This document shows, piece after piece, positions 44,547 to 55,154 of a DNA stretch of 64,000 nt. A program made the position numbers and the translations under genes. A model generated the notes under the pieces. It had not been told where the DNA came from. It did not search any database and saw nothing but the letters and a program-made list of their open reading frames with translations. The stretch is taken from NCBI RefSeq assembly GCF_010726085.1, contig NZ_AP022560.1, positions 5,146,001 to 5,210,000 on the forward strand, read 5' to 3'. How positions within the stretch are numbered: position 1 is the stretch's first letter; the number at the start of each line of letters is the position of its first letter. This DNA is from Mycolicibacterium moriokaense (GTDB lineage Bacteria; Actinomycetota; Actinomycetes; Mycobacteriales; Mycobacteriaceae).

Positions 44547-45173
44547 CTAGGACAACTGGTTGGCGAGCTCACTCGCGTCGACGTCGGGTGGAACGACCAC
44601 CCAGCGTCCTCCCCAGTTCGCCGCGGCCAGCGCGCTGTAGACCTCGCCGGTGCGACGCTGCAGGCCGTCGTCGCGTTCGTATGCGTCCTTCGCGCGGTCC
44701 GCTTCTTCGCGCGCCCGGTTCTCCGCCCGTTCGGCGGCAAGCTCGATCGGCACGGAGAGCAGAATCTGGGCATCCGGCTTGGGCAGCTGAAGACGGTCGT
44801 ACTCGAGATGGCGCACCCATTCGACGACCTCGCCGTCGGCGCCCTGGTGCAGCCGCGCCGCGCTGTACGCCGCGTTGGAGGCGACGTAGCGGTCGAGGAT
44901 CACCACGTCGTACGCATCGGTGAGGTGACCGATCTGCTCCTTGGCGCCGGCGCGATCGAGGGCGAACAGCACCGCCATCGCATAGACCGAATCGGCCAGA
45001 TCACCGTGGTTACCGCGCAACGCCTCGGCGGCCAGGTCGGCCTCCACCGAATGGTGGTAGCGCGGAAACGCAAGGGTGGCGACCGATTTGTGCGCACCTT
45101 CGAAGGCGGTACGCAGACCGTTGGTCAAGGTGCGCTTGCCTGCACCGTCGACACCTTCGATGACGATGAGCAC
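44547..45173 (-). CDS. tmk: Thymidylate kinase
   Basis: This 208-residue enzyme phosphorylates dTMP to dTDP for DNA synthesis. It has a P-loop IEGVDGAGKRTLTNGL, the DRY motif (VILDRYVASNAAYSAARL) and a LID region rich in Arg and Glu (AENRAREEADRAKDAYERDD). The sequence is of the mycobacterial type (orthologue of Rv3247c). Start GTG 45173. In M. tuberculosis it directly precedes mtrA; here about 4.4 kb of pknH/embR and secreted-protein genes separate them. Confidence 0.95.
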   Translation of the reverse strand: MLIVIEGVDGAGKRTLTNGLRTAFEGAHKSVATLAFPRYHHSVEADLAAEALRGNHGDLADSVYAMAVLFALDRAGAKEQIGHLTDAYDVVILDRYVASNAAYSAARLHQGADGEVVEWVRHLEYDRLQLPKPDAQILLSVPIELAAERAENRAREEADRAKDAYERDDGLQRRTGEVYSALAAANWGGRWVVVPPDVDASELANQLS

Positions 45174-45261
45174 CCAGCGAGCGTAGCGGCGCGGCAGCCG
45201 ATGAGTTTCGTCGGCGCCGACGGTCTACCTACTTCGACGACAGGAGTATCAGGAGTATGAG

Positions 45262-45951
45262 GTGATGACGACACACACCGTCGGGACACGCGAACAGTGG
45301 CGGGCCGCCTACGAGCAGCAGCTGGCCAAGGAAAAGGAGCTGACCCGGCGCGCCACCGAGCTTGCCGAGGAACGCCGCCGGCTGCCGTGGGTGCCGGTGG
45401 ACAAGGAGTACCTGTTCGACACCACAGCGGGAAAGCGCACGCTCGCCGAACTGTTCGACGGCCGATCGCAGCTGATCGTGCGGCACTTCATGCACGGGCC
45501 GAAGACGCCGGAGGGCTGCCCGGGGTGCACATTCGAGACCGACAATCTGGTCGGCGCCGTGCCGCACCTGGCACACCGAGACGTGACGTTCATCCTCGCT
45601 TCGCGGTCGCCGCTGCCGGTTCTCACGGCGTACAAGCAGCGGATGGGCTGGGACGTGGAGTGGGTTTCGTCCGGCGGCAGCGACTTCGACGCCGACTTCT
45701 ACGAGTACATGCATGTCCCGACGCCACGCCGGGGCAGCGGCAACATGCTCGACATGATGGAGCTGATGGCGCTGAGCTGTTTCGCGCTCGAGGACGGCCC
45801 AGAGGGCAGCACTGTCTACCACACGTATTCGACCTACGACCGCGGCACCGAGGCCCTGAACGCGACGTGGCAGCTGCTCGACCGCGCGCCGCGGGGACGC
45901 GGTGATGACTTCTCCAACTGGCCGCGCAAGCGCGACGAGTACGACACGTAG
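45262..45951 (+). CDS. DUF899 (thioredoxin-fold-like) family protein
   Basis: This 229-residue protein shows DUF899 signatures: an N-terminal REQWRAAYEQQLAKEKELTR, RLPWVPVDKEYLFD, the CPGCTFETDNL motif in the position of a redox CxxC, FILASRSPLPVL, GWDVEWVSSGGSDFD and a C-terminal VYHTYSTYDRG. It is probably a soluble redox or stress protein; its reaction is unknown. A perfect tandem duplication of CAGGAGTAT (45241-45258) provides two ribosome binding sites. Start is GTG 45262 or ATG 45265. Confidence 0.88.
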   Translation: MMTTHTVGTREQWRAAYEQQLAKEKELTRRATELAEERRRLPWVPVDKEYLFDTTAGKRTLAELFDGRSQLIVRHFMHGPKTPEGCPGCTFETDNLVGAVPHLAHRDVTFILASRSPLPVLTAYKQRMGWDVEWVSSGGSDFDADFYEYMHVPTPRRGSGNMLDMMELMALSCFALEDGPEGSTVYHTYSTYDRGTEALNATWQLLDRAPRGRGDDFSNWPRKRDEYDT

Positions 45952-45963
45952 CGTCGCGGCGAA

Positions 45964-47268
45964 TCAGAACTGACCGCAGTTCGGCGTCGTCGGCAAGCCG
46001 TTGAACCGGTCGGCGATCCACTGCATCGCGCGCTCACCGTCGACCAGCATCGGCAGCCCGTGATTGACGATGGCCTTGTTCAGAAACGGCGGCTGCTCAT
46101 TGGTCCAGAACTGCACATCGGCGCCCTGTGCGCACCAGTCGCGGCCCAGCTGAGCGGCCGGGCCGTACGGCACCAACGGGTCGTACCGATTGCTGAGGAT
46201 CATCACCGGCGCGTTGGGTTTGTACTTGCCGAGCTTCTGCATGTCGAAGAGGCTCTTGAACGGTTCCTGGTTGACCAGTTCGTAGATGTTCTCGTTGAAG
46301 TACGGCTGTAGATGGCGAAACATGAATTTCGTCAGCGTCTCCGCCACGCATTGGTCCTGCACTTTGTTCAACAGGTCCGCTCCGCGCGGCGTCATCTTCG
46401 ACCGGATCGCCTGCTCGAACTCCGGATATGTGGTGATCACCGAGTTCAGTGCATAGCCGACAGCGCCGACCAGGACGCTGCCGTCGGCGTACGGGAACAG
46501 TTCCTTCAGGTCCGCAGGCGGCGCGCCCGCGTACGTTCCGACGATGTTGAGCTCCGGCGCGTACGACGGCGCCAGTTCCGCCGCCGATGCCGCGGCCCCG
46601 CCGCCCTGCGAGTAACCCCAAAAGGCAAGCGGGCCATGCGGATCCAGTGATGTGTCCGGGAGTCGCAAAGCCGCCCGACCGGCGTCGAGCATCGCATTGC
46701 CTTGCGCGATCCGGTTGACGTAGGTGTGCAGTCCGGGTGTGCCGAGCCCCTGATAGTCGGTCATCACGATCGCGAATCCGCGCGCCACCATCGTGGCGAC
46801 GAACATCTCTTCGTAGTTGAACGTCAGGTCCAGCCAGGGCGACCAGTGGATGCCCTGATTGAACTGCCGCGACGGCGCGCACTGATCGCCCTGCCCCTGG
46901 GTCCCCGGCCCGTACACGATCAGCGGACGCGGGCCTTGGCCAGGCCAGTTGTTGTAGGGCTCGAAGTAGGTGCCGGTGACGGCCATCGGGTTTCCGCGAG
47001 CGTCGGTGCTGCGGTACATGATTCGCGTTCCGGTCGCCATGATCACGCCCAGCTGGCCCGACGGTTCGAGCACCAGTCGCGACGGCTCGGTGCGAATCAG
47101 GTCCCCGGGCGCGCCCGGCGGCAGCGGGTCGGGCGGGGTGTAGAACGCGGTGTACTCGTCCTCGTTGAATACGGGATTCCAGTCGTCGTTGGTGGGATCG
47201 CCATGGGCCTGTGGCGCGAAAACCCCTGCCAGGACAACGAGAACAGCGACAACCACCCCCCGGCGCAC
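45964..47268 (-). CDS. Secreted lipase (LIP / secretory lipase family)
   Basis: This 434-residue alpha/beta hydrolase has a signal peptide (1 to about 23, cleavage after AHG). The candidate catalytic triad is S220 (GYSQGG), D363 (SNRYDPLVPYG) and H403 (NHGLPM). Family features are the long N-terminal region with YTPPDPLPPGAPGDLIR and VMTDYQGLGTPGLHTY, as in fungal Lip and actinobacterial secretory lipases. It likely hydrolyses lipids or esters outside the cell. It is convergent with the DUF899 gene and divergent from the hemophore-like gene. Confidence 0.88.
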   Translation of the reverse strand: MRRGVVVAVLVVLAGVFAPQAHGDPTNDDWNPVFNEDEYTAFYTPPDPLPPGAPGDLIRTEPSRLVLEPSGQLGVIMATGTRIMYRSTDARGNPMAVTGTYFEPYNNWPGQGPRPLIVYGPGTQGQGDQCAPSRQFNQGIHWSPWLDLTFNYEEMFVATMVARGFAIVMTDYQGLGTPGLHTYVNRIAQGNAMLDAGRAALRLPDTSLDPHGPLAFWGYSQGGGAAASAAELAPSYAPELNIVGTYAGAPPADLKELFPYADGSVLVGAVGYALNSVITTYPEFEQAIRSKMTPRGADLLNKVQDQCVAETLTKFMFRHLQPYFNENIYELVNQEPFKSLFDMQKLGKYKPNAPVMILSNRYDPLVPYGPAAQLGRDWCAQGADVQFWTNEQPPFLNKAIVNHGLPMLVDGERAMQWIADRFNGLPTTPNCGQF

Positions 47269-47423
47269 ACAGCGACCGTAACAGAACGGTTATCGACGCC
47301 CGCAGATGTGCGCATACTGCGGGTTTCCTGTGTATGCGCTTGGGATCGGACGCACCGGCCGTTGGCCGATCAGAGACTGAGAACAGACCGTGCCAACCCT
47401 TGATCACCTGAGGAATACATCCC

Positions 47424-47780
47424 ATGCTCAACGCCGCTCGCCGCCTGGTGTTATCCGTATTCGCCGGCACCGCATCGTGCGCCGCGCTGTTCGGCGCAGT
47501 CCCATTCGCGAACGCTGAGCCGCAGAACCCACCCGGCTGCACTGCCGCCGATCTCGAAGGCGTCCGAGCCGGGGTCGATGTGTCGACCTCGGCCTACCTG
47601 TTCACCCATCCGGACCTCAACGGTTTCATGGACAGTCTGCAGGGCCAGTCACGAGCAGAGGTCGCCGAGCACATCACGGACTACATGAAGGCGCATCCGC
47701 AGGAGAGCGTCGAGATGATCGGCATCCGTCAGCCGTTGATGGACATCAAGAACCATTGCGGCGCACTGGTTTCGCCCTGA
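47424..47780 (+). CDS. Hemophore-like secreted protein
   Basis: This 118-residue protein has a signal peptide (1 to about 31, cleavage after ANA) and a small helical domain with two cysteines (PGCTAADL, KNHCGALVSP). It matches the layout of mycobacterial haem-binding Rv0203/hemophore-related proteins: PPGCTAADLEG at the start, TAYLFTHPDLN-like helix and IKNHC at the end. Haem or another ligand binding is likely but not proven by sequence. A strong terminator follows 4 bp after the stop. Confidence 0.82.
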   Translation: MLNAARRLVLSVFAGTASCAALFGAVPFANAEPQNPPGCTAADLEGVRAGVDVSTSAYLFTHPDLNGFMDSLQGQSRAEVAEHITDYMKAHPQESVEMIGIRQPLMDIKNHCGALVSP

Positions 47781-47783
47781 TAG

Positions 47784-47818
47784 CAGAGGCCCCTGACACG
47801 TCGTGTCAGGGGCCTCTG
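47784..47818. terminator. Bidirectional terminator between hemophore-like gene and sahH
   Basis: A perfect 16-bp stem (CAGAGGCCCCTGACAC with GTGTCAGGGGCCTCTG) closes a 3-base loop, GTC. It lies between convergent genes ending at 47780 (plus) and 47829 (minus). Confidence 0.9.
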
Positions 47819-47828
47819 TTCTAGAGCG

Positions 47829-49286
<1,458 letters not shown>

Positions 49287-49414
49287 GGATTTCTAGAGCC
49301 CTTCTTCATTCGTCTTTGTCTCTGGGCGCACAGATGTGCGCAGCGACGACACCCTAGCCTGCGGGCTCGCGGGACAGGCGCTCCACGTTTTTGACAGCGG
49401 TGGCGCTCTGACAG

Positions 49415-50053
49415 CTAAGAGGTATCGATAACACCGTAGCGCTCGGCGAATGGCGTCATCAAACGGGCCAGGTCATGTGCGACGTCGTGGTCTGCCTCGG
49501 GAGGCATCGAAACGTAGCTCATCGCGAGCCGCACGATCGCCCGCGCCAGTACCGCCGCGTCGTCCTCGCTGCATTTCACCCAGCTATCAACGAACGTCGA
49601 TGTCAGCCGCTGCGAGCAATGCGTGAGGATCGGCCCGCTGTCGGTGGTGATGAGCTGCAACAGGTCGGGTTTGACGTCGCCGGTCAGCAGCGACTGCACC
49701 AGGGGGTCGGCGGCGGACTCGGTGAAGAAGTCGCGAAACCCGTGCACGAAGGCCGCGTGCACGTCGCCCTCATTGCCCTCGATCGCACCTTCGATCTGGT
49801 CGACGAGCCGGTCCGCCAGCCGCAGCGCGTAGGCCTGGGCGAGGCCGTGGCGGGAGCCGAACTCGTTGTAGATCGTCTGGCGGCTGATGCCGGCGGCCTT
49901 GGCCACATGCGAGAGCGTGATCGCCGACCAGTCGCGCGTGAGCAGTTCGTCGCGCATGCCGTCGAGGATCGAATCGCGCAACAACACCCTCGATGCCTCG
50001 GCGTAGGGGATGCGTTGCGCGGTCCGGCGCTGTCGCGGGCTGCTCACCCCCAT
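49415..50053 (-). CDS. alkX: TetR-family regulator of the alkane operon (AlkX)
   Basis: This 212-residue TetR protein has the helix-turn-helix HVAKAAGISRQTIYNEFGSR. It corresponds to Rv3249c (AlkX), known to repress alkB. The start is not fixed: ATG 50053 gives the family length. The frame also extends to GTG 50107, which overlaps the rubB stop (GTGA), but a 7-bp hairpin (CCTGGCG with CGCCAGG, 50076-50097) lies in that leader. It is the last gene of alkB-rubA-rubB-alkX, so it autoregulates if it binds the alkB promoter. Confidence 0.88.
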   Translation of the reverse strand: MGVSSPRQRRTAQRIPYAEASRVLLRDSILDGMRDELLTRDWSAITLSHVAKAAGISRQTIYNEFGSRHGLAQAYALRLADRLVDQIEGAIEGNEGDVHAAFVHGFRDFFTESAADPLVQSLLTGDVKPDLLQLITTDSGPILTHCSQRLTSTFVDSWVKCSEDDAAVLARAIVRLAMSYVSMPPEADHDVAHDLARLMTPFAERYGVIDTS

Positions 50054-50103
50054 GACGTTAGCCGTTCTAGTCACTCCTGGCGCTTCACTCCGCCAGGCCA
50101 CAG

Positions 50104-50283
50104 TCACGACCGCGCCACTTCCACCATGTCGAAGTCCGCCTTTGCGGCGCCGCAGTCCGGGCAGCTCCAGTCGTCGGGAATGTCATCCCAGCGGGTGCCC
50201 GGGGCGATACCGTCCTCCGGCCAGCCTTTGGCCTCGTCGTACTCGAATCCGCACTGCACGCAGACGAAGAGTCTGTAGTCCAT
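50104..50283 (-). CDS. rubB: Rubredoxin RubB
   Basis: This 59-residue iron-sulfur protein has the two Cys pairs CVQCG and CPDCG that hold one Fe, and the typical [20 protein letters not shown] and DDWSCPDC. It passes electrons from a rubredoxin reductase towards AlkB. It follows rubA after an 83-bp gap. Start ATG 50283 with GAAAGGAAA upstream. Confidence 0.95.
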   Translation of the reverse strand: MDYRLFVCVQCGFEYDEAKGWPEDGIAPGTRWDDIPDDWSCPDCGAAKADFDMVEVARS

Positions 50284-50366
50284 GTCGTTTCCTTTCTCGG
50301 TATCGACTCTGCGCTCAGGGCGAGGTATTGGGCAGTTTGAGCGCCCTGGGCGCAGAGTCGATGGGG

Positions 50367-50528
50367 CTAAACGGTTGTGAAGTCGACCTTCTCGCGGACT
50401 GCGCAGTCCGGGCAGCACCAGTCGTCGGGAACGTCGTCCCACGGGGTGCCCGCCGGAAATCCTTCGCGCGGCGCACCTTTCGCCTCGTCGTAGAGGTAGC
50501 CGCAGCCGGGGCACTTGAACATGCTCAT
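50367..50528 (-). CDS. rubA: Rubredoxin RubA
   Basis: This 53-residue rubredoxin reads [18 protein letters not shown] and continues to [13 protein letters not shown]. The four cysteines C6, C9, C39 and C42 bind the single iron; an extra C38 adjoins the second pair. It is the direct electron donor to AlkB. Start ATG 50528 overlaps the alkB stop (ATGA, 50525-50528), so the two are coupled. Confidence 0.95.
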   Translation of the reverse strand: MSMFKCPGCGYLYDEAKGAPREGFPAGTPWDDVPDDWCCPDCAVREKVDFTTV

Positions 50529-51739
50529 GCCGCCACCCCGTACTTGGCGAACACCTTGTCGCGCACGCGCGGGTGCACGTTCACCTTGGTGATGTCGCCG
50601 TTGTAGTGCTCGATCACCCTGTGGTCCATCATCTTTCGCCACAGCGGCGGGAAGTAGGTCAGCGAAATCATCGATGCGTAACCACTGGGCAGATTCGGTG
50701 CGCCCTCCATGCTGCGCAGCGTCTGATAGCGACGCGTCGGGTTGGCGTGATGATCGCTGTGCCGCTGCAGGTGGTACAGGAACAGGTTGGTGACGATGTG
50801 GTCGGAGTTCCAGCTGTGCACCGGGGCGCACCGCTCGTAGCGACCGCTTTCGGTCTTCTGGCGCAGCAGGCCGTAGTGCTCCAGGTAGTTGACGGCCTCG
50901 AGAAGGGTGAACCCGAACACCGCGGAGATGAGGATGTATGGAATCAGCGCAAAGCCGAAGACCGCGATCAGGATGCCGTAGAAAACCACCGACATCGCCC
51001 AGGCGTTGAGTACGTCGTTGGACCAGTGCCAGGGACTCTTGCCCTGCCGGCGCAGTCGTGCGGCCTCCAACTGCCACGCCGACTTCAAGCTCCCCCACAC
51101 ACTGCGCGGCAGGAACTCCCAGAACGTCTCACCGAATCGGGCCGACGCGGGATCCTCCGGGGTGGCGACGCGCACGTGGTGGCCGCGGTTGTGCTCGATG
51201 TAGAAGTGGCCGTAGAGCGTTTGCGCCAACGTGATTTTCGCGAGCCAGCGCTCCAATTCGTCCTTCTTGTGGCCCATCTCGTGGGCGGTGTTGATGCCGA
51301 CGCCGCCGAGCATGCCCACCGACAGCGCCAGGCCGATCTTCGCCGGCCAGCTCAGCCCACCGTCAAAGCCGAGCCAGCTCAGGTTCGACGCGGTGAACAG
51401 GTAGGCGCCCAGGATCACGCTGGCGTACTGGAACGGTATGTAGAGGTAGGTGCAGTAGCGGTAGTACTTGTCGTTCTCCAACCGCTCCATCACCTCGTCG
51501 GGCGGGTTCTGCCCGTCGGGCCCGAACCGGAGGTCGAGTGCAGGCAACACGATGTAGAGCAGGATCGGGCCGATCCAGAACGGCACCTGTGCCGCGCCGT
51601 GCCAGCCCCACTGGTTGAACGCCCACACCAGCGGCAGCATCACGAACAGTGCCGTCGGCGCGATCAGTCCCATCAGCCACAGGTAGCGCTTCTTGTCCCG
51701 CCACTGGGCGACTTCGACGTCGGACATTTGCGTGGTCAC
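50525..51739 (-). CDS. alkB: Alkane 1-monooxygenase AlkB
   Basis: This 404-residue membrane di-iron enzyme hydroxylates the terminal carbon of medium-chain alkanes. It has six membrane helices and histidine motifs H153EMGH157, H183NRGHH188, NYLEHYGL (284-291) and H327SDHH331. The start is GTG 51739 behind GGGAGG. It is the first gene of the operon with rubA, rubB and alkX (Rv3252c-Rv3249c order). Confidence 0.97.
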   Translation of the reverse strand: MTTQMSDVEVAQWRDKKRYLWLMGLIAPTALFVMLPLVWAFNQWGWHGAAQVPFWIGPILLYIVLPALDLRFGPDGQNPPDEVMERLENDKYYRYCTYLYIPFQYASVILGAYLFTASNLSWLGFDGGLSWPAKIGLALSVGMLGGVGINTAHEMGHKKDELERWLAKITLAQTLYGHFYIEHNRGHHVRVATPEDPASARFGETFWEFLPRSVWGSLKSAWQLEAARLRRQGKSPWHWSNDVLNAWAMSVVFYGILIAVFGFALIPYILISAVFGFTLLEAVNYLEHYGLLRQKTESGRYERCAPVHSWNSDHIVTNLFLYHLQRHSDHHANPTRRYQTLRSMEGAPNLPSGYASMISLTYFPPLWRKMMDHRVIEHYNGDITKVNVHPRVRDKVFAKYGVAA

Positions 51740-51795
51740 TAGTGCCTCCCGAGGTGAGTGCCATCACGATTGGAGTTGACTCTAGCGTTCATTTT

Positions 51796-51827
51796 GTCGC
51801 CTGTCTAGACACTAGACACTATTTTGT
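51796..51827. promoter_or_regulatory. Palindromic operator candidate upstream of alkB
   Basis: TGTCTAGACA (51802-51811) is a 10-bp palindrome followed directly by a further half-site, so that CTAGACACTAGACAC reads as overlapping repeats. Two direct ATTTTGT copies (51791-51797 and 51821-51827) flank it. Located about 60-90 bp before alkB, it is the best candidate for the AlkX operator. Confidence 0.55.
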
Positions 51828-51840
51828 AAAGTTCATACGC

Positions 51841-51893
51841 GCGATTTGGGCGTGCGGAGTCACGCTGAGCGAGACCCAGCACGCCGAAATCGC
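51841..51893. repeat. Dispersed palindrome, family 1, copy B
   Basis: Arms GCGATTTGGGCGTGC (51841-51855) and GCACGCCGAAATCGC (51879-51893) have one mismatch; inside is GTCACGCTGAGCGAGAC, as in the other copies. It follows the stop of the amino acid permease (51898) and precedes the alkB promoter, so it probably ends permease transcription. Confidence 0.75.
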
Positions 51894-51897
51894 AGGG

Positions 51898-53364
51898 TTA
51901 CGAGACCTGAGCGGCCTCGCGACGGCCGAGCACCGAGTGGCGGCGGCCGTAGAGGAAATAGACCACCACGCCGACGGCCATCCAGATGAGGAATCGGACC
52001 CAGGTCAGCGCGGTGAGGTTGAGCATCAGCCACAGGCACGCCACGATCGCGGCTATCGGCAGCGCGGGCACTCCCGGCACCCGGAAGCCGCGATCGAGAT
52101 CGGGACGGGTGCGGCGCAATATGATCACGCCGGCCGACACCAGCACGAACGCGAAAAGCGTGCCGATGTTGACCATCTCCTCGAGCTTGTCCATCGGGAA
52201 CACCGACGCCGCCACCGCGACCAGCACACCGACGATGAGGGTGATGCGTACCGGCGTGCCATGGCGTCCGGTCTTGGCCAACGACCGCGGCATCAGACCG
52301 TCGCGGCACATTGCGAACAAGACCCTGGTCTGGCCCAGCACCAGCACGATCACGACTGTCGTCAGCCCTGCCAGCGCGCCGATCGAGATCACCTTGGCCG
52401 CCCAGTGGACACCGTTGGCGGCGAATGCGGTTGCGAGGTTTGCCTTTTCACCGGCTTCGCGTAGCTCGGTATAGCTCACCATGCCCGAGAGCACCACAGC
52501 CACCGCGACGTACAGGACGGTGACGATGGCCAGCGAGGCCAGGATGCCGCGCGCCACGTCCCTCTGCGGGTTCTTGGTTTCTTCGGCGGTGGTGGCCACG
52601 ACGTCGAAGCCGATGAAGGCGAAGAACACGATCGAAGCGCCCGCGAGCACGCCATACCAGCCGTAGGTACTCCCACCGCCGCCGGTGACCAGCGAGAACA
52701 GCGACTGGTCGAGTCCGGCACCGCCCTCGCCACCTTCGACGGCTGGCGGGATGAAAGGAGTGAAGTTAGCCGTCTTGATGTAGAACGCACCCACGGCCAC
52801 GACCAACAGCACGACCGCCACCTTGATCACCGTGATCACGAGGCTCACCTCTGCGGAGAGCTTGGTACCCCACGCCAGGATGGCGGTGACGACCGCGATG
52901 ATCAGCAGGGCGCCCCAATCCACGTGCAAGCCACCGAAATCCGCTGTCCCACCACCGAACTCGAACACCGTGCCGAGGTAACTCGACCAACCCTTGGCAA
53001 CCACGGCTGCCGCCACGGCGAACTCGAGGATGAGATCCCACCCGATGACCCACGCGATGAACTCGCCGAAGGTCGCGTACGAGAACGTGTAAGCACTGCC
53101 GGCCACCGGCACCGTCGACGCGAATTCGGCGTAGCACAGTGCGGCCAGCCCGCAGGCGATCGCCGCGATGACGAAGGAGATCGAGATCGCTGGGCCGGTG
53201 ATGTTGCCTGCCGTCGACGCGGTGATCGTGAAGATGCCGGCGCCGATGACGATCGACACCCCGAAGACGGTGAGGTCCCACCAGTTCAGGTCCTTGCGCA
53301 GGCGAGTATCGGGTTCGTCGGTGTCGGCGATGGACTGCTCAACCGACTTCGTCCTGCGCGTCAT
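51898..53364 (-). CDS. APC-family amino acid permease (Rv3253c type)
   Basis: This 488-residue transporter has 12 or more membrane segments. The N-terminal consensus SIVIGAGIFTITASTAGNI and the conserved helix FIGFDVVATTAEETKNPQRDVARGI identify the APC superfamily, cationic amino acid transporter-like branch (YAEFASTVPVAGSAYTFSYA). The substrate is probably a cationic or other amino acid; it is not resolvable from sequence. Start ATG 53364. It is divergent from the FAD-oxidoreductase gene. Confidence 0.92.
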   Translation of the reverse strand: MTRRTKSVEQSIADTDEPDTRLRKDLNWWDLTVFGVSIVIGAGIFTITASTAGNITGPAISISFVIAAIACGLAALCYAEFASTVPVAGSAYTFSYATFGEFIAWVIGWDLILEFAVAAAVVAKGWSSYLGTVFEFGGGTADFGGLHVDWGALLIIAVVTAILAWGTKLSAEVSLVITVIKVAVVLLVVAVGAFYIKTANFTPFIPPAVEGGEGGAGLDQSLFSLVTGGGGSTYGWYGVLAGASIVFFAFIGFDVVATTAEETKNPQRDVARGILASLAIVTVLYVAVAVVLSGMVSYTELREAGEKANLATAFAANGVHWAAKVISIGALAGLTTVVIVLVLGQTRVLFAMCRDGLMPRSLAKTGRHGTPVRITLIVGVLVAVAASVFPMDKLEEMVNIGTLFAFVLVSAGVIILRRTRPDLDRGFRVPGVPALPIAAIVACLWLMLNLTALTWVRFLIWMAVGVVVYFLYGRRHSVLGRREAAQVS

Positions 53365-53408
53365 CGGCTTTTCCTTCCGAGGTCTGTGGCTGGAATGTAC
53401 CGAGTACT

Positions 53409-54791
53409 GTGCACCCGATGGGGCGGAGTTATAAACACGCCATCGTGATCGGGGGCAGCCTGGCCGGGCTGTGCGCCGCCCGGGTACTCTCCGACGACAG
53501 CGAGCACGTCACCGTCTACGAGCGCGACGAGTTGCCCGACGGTCCGGCGAACCGGCCCGCCATTCCCCAAGGCCGGCACGTGCACATGCTGATGGCGCGC
53601 GGAGCCCAGGAGTTCGAGAGCCACTTCCCCGGCCTGCTCGACGACATGGTGGCCGACGGCGTGCCGATCCTGGAGAACCGGCCCGACTGCATTCATTTCG
53701 GCGCCGCGGGTCACGTGCTGGGGACCGCGCATCGGCTGCAGGACAAGTTCACCGCGTATGTGCCCAGCAGACCGATGCTGGAGTGGCAGATCCGGCGGCG
53801 CGTCCAGGCGATCGAGAACGTCGGCATCATCCACGCGACGGTGACCGAGCCGACCTACGACGCGGCAAGCCGACGGGTGACCGGTGTCCTGCTCGACTCC
53901 GGCGAGACGGTATCCGCAGATCTCGTCGTCGACGCGGCGGGCCGGGGTACCCGGCTGCCCAACTGGCTCGAGAAGTGGGGCTACCCACGCCCCCACGAGG
54001 AGACGGTCGACGTGGGCATCTCCTACGCCAGTCAGCGCGTTCGGGTTCCCGACGGCCTGCTGACCGAAAAGGTCGTGGTGGCAGGCGCTTCTCGGGATCA
54101 GCCGCTCGGCGTGGGCATGCTGCTCTACGAGGACGGCATCTGGAACGTGACGACGTTCGGGGTCGCAAAGACCGAGCCGCCGCGGGACTTCGCGCAGTGC
54201 TGCGATCTCGCCGACGACGTCCTACCCGGGCACGTGTCGTCGGCCCTGCGGCAGGGCACGCCCCTGGGCGAGATGGCGTTCCACAAGTACCCGATCAGCC
54301 GGTGGCGTCGTTACGACAAGCTCGAGCGCTTCCCCGGCGGCATCTTCCCGTTTGGCGATGCCGTCGCGAGCTTCAATCCGACCTTCGGGCAGGGCATGAC
54401 GATGACGGCCATCCAGGCGGCGAACCTGCGCGGCGTCATCGAGTCCGGGGAATCGGACATCGCCGCTCAGCTGGCGAAGGCCACTGCCAAGACGACCTAT
54501 CCAGTGTGGATGATGACCGCGATCGGCGACCTGACCCTGCACAACGCGACCGGTGAGATGCCGCGCTGGTACAAACCGGTCGGCGGCCTGTTCGATCAGT
54601 TCCTCGGTGCCGCGGAGACGGATCCCGTACTGGCCGAATGGTTTCTGCGTCGGTTCAGCCTCCTCGACAGTCTCTACATGATTCCCTCGGCTCGCCTTGT
54701 CGGCCGCACCATCCGGCACAACATACGGCTGTGGTTGTCGGAGCACTCCGTCACGTCGGCCAGGCGCCGCAACCTGGTTGCCGGTCGATAA
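53409..54791 (+). CDS. FAD-dependent oxidoreductase (Rv3254 type)
   Basis: This 460-residue flavoprotein has an N-terminal dinucleotide-binding motif VIGGSLAGLCAARVL, followed by VYERDEL. The central ADLVVDAAGRGTRLP (GD/DG-type motif) and the C-terminal FGDAVASFNPTFGQGMTM fit the geranylgeranyl reductase/halogenase-like group of FAD monooxygenases. The substrate is unknown. The open frame starts at GTG 53409; ATG 53418 (MGRSYKHAIV) is equally possible, and neither has a clear ribosome binding site. Confidence 0.86.
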   Translation: MHPMGRSYKHAIVIGGSLAGLCAARVLSDDSEHVTVYERDELPDGPANRPAIPQGRHVHMLMARGAQEFESHFPGLLDDMVADGVPILENRPDCIHFGAAGHVLGTAHRLQDKFTAYVPSRPMLEWQIRRRVQAIENVGIIHATVTEPTYDAASRRVTGVLLDSGETVSADLVVDAAGRGTRLPNWLEKWGYPRPHEETVDVGISYASQRVRVPDGLLTEKVVVAGASRDQPLGVGMLLYEDGIWNVTTFGVAKTEPPRDFAQCCDLADDVLPGHVSSALRQGTPLGEMAFHKYPISRWRRYDKLERFPGGIFPFGDAVASFNPTFGQGMTMTAIQAANLRGVIESGESDIAAQLAKATAKTTYPVWMMTAIGDLTLHNATGEMPRWYKPVGGLFDQFLGAAETDPVLAEWFLRRFSLLDSLYMIPSARLVGRTIRHNIRLWLSEHSVTSARRRNLVAGR

Positions 54792-54824
54792 GGCGTCCGC
54801 GTACCTTGGTCGGTGGAGACCACC

Positions 54825-55154
54825 ATGACTTCGCTGACCCGGCCGCTGAGGGATATCCGTGACGTCGCATCGTGCGATATCCCCTACTGGTTGCCGCCCG
54901 GCGGTACCGACAACGGCGTGTGGGCAGATACCTGGGAGTTGCTGGCCGACATCGAATTCGCCGATGTGACAACGGTTCTCGATCTGCTCGCCGCGGCCGA
55001 CATCGGCGGCTACGCCGCGATACCCGGCGGTCGGCGTGCCCGTGCGCGAGGGCCGGTGCCCTACACCCTCTGGATCGACGCGGCGCAGTACGGCGCGGCC
55101 GAGGAGGTTCTGATCAGGTTCATGCAGAACCGAGACGCGCGGCTGGCGTTCTAG
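54825..55154 (+). CDS. Small conserved hypothetical protein (109 residues)
   Basis: The protein begins MTSLTRPLRDIRDVASCDIP and contains YWLPPGGTDNGVWADTWELL, LDLLAAADIGGYAAIPGG, YTLWIDAAQYGAAEEVLIRF and MQNRDARLAF. The layout resembles small ferredoxin-like (DUF2007-type) folds, but this is only an impression. GGTGGAG precedes ATG 54825. The stop shares CTAG (55151-55154) with the convergent manA stop. Its location 33 bp after the FAD oxidoreductase suggests co-transcription. Confidence 0.7.
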   Translation: MTSLTRPLRDIRDVASCDIPYWLPPGGTDNGVWADTWELLADIEFADVTTVLDLLAAADIGGYAAIPGGRRARARGPVPYTLWIDAAQYGAAEEVLIRFMQNRDARLAF

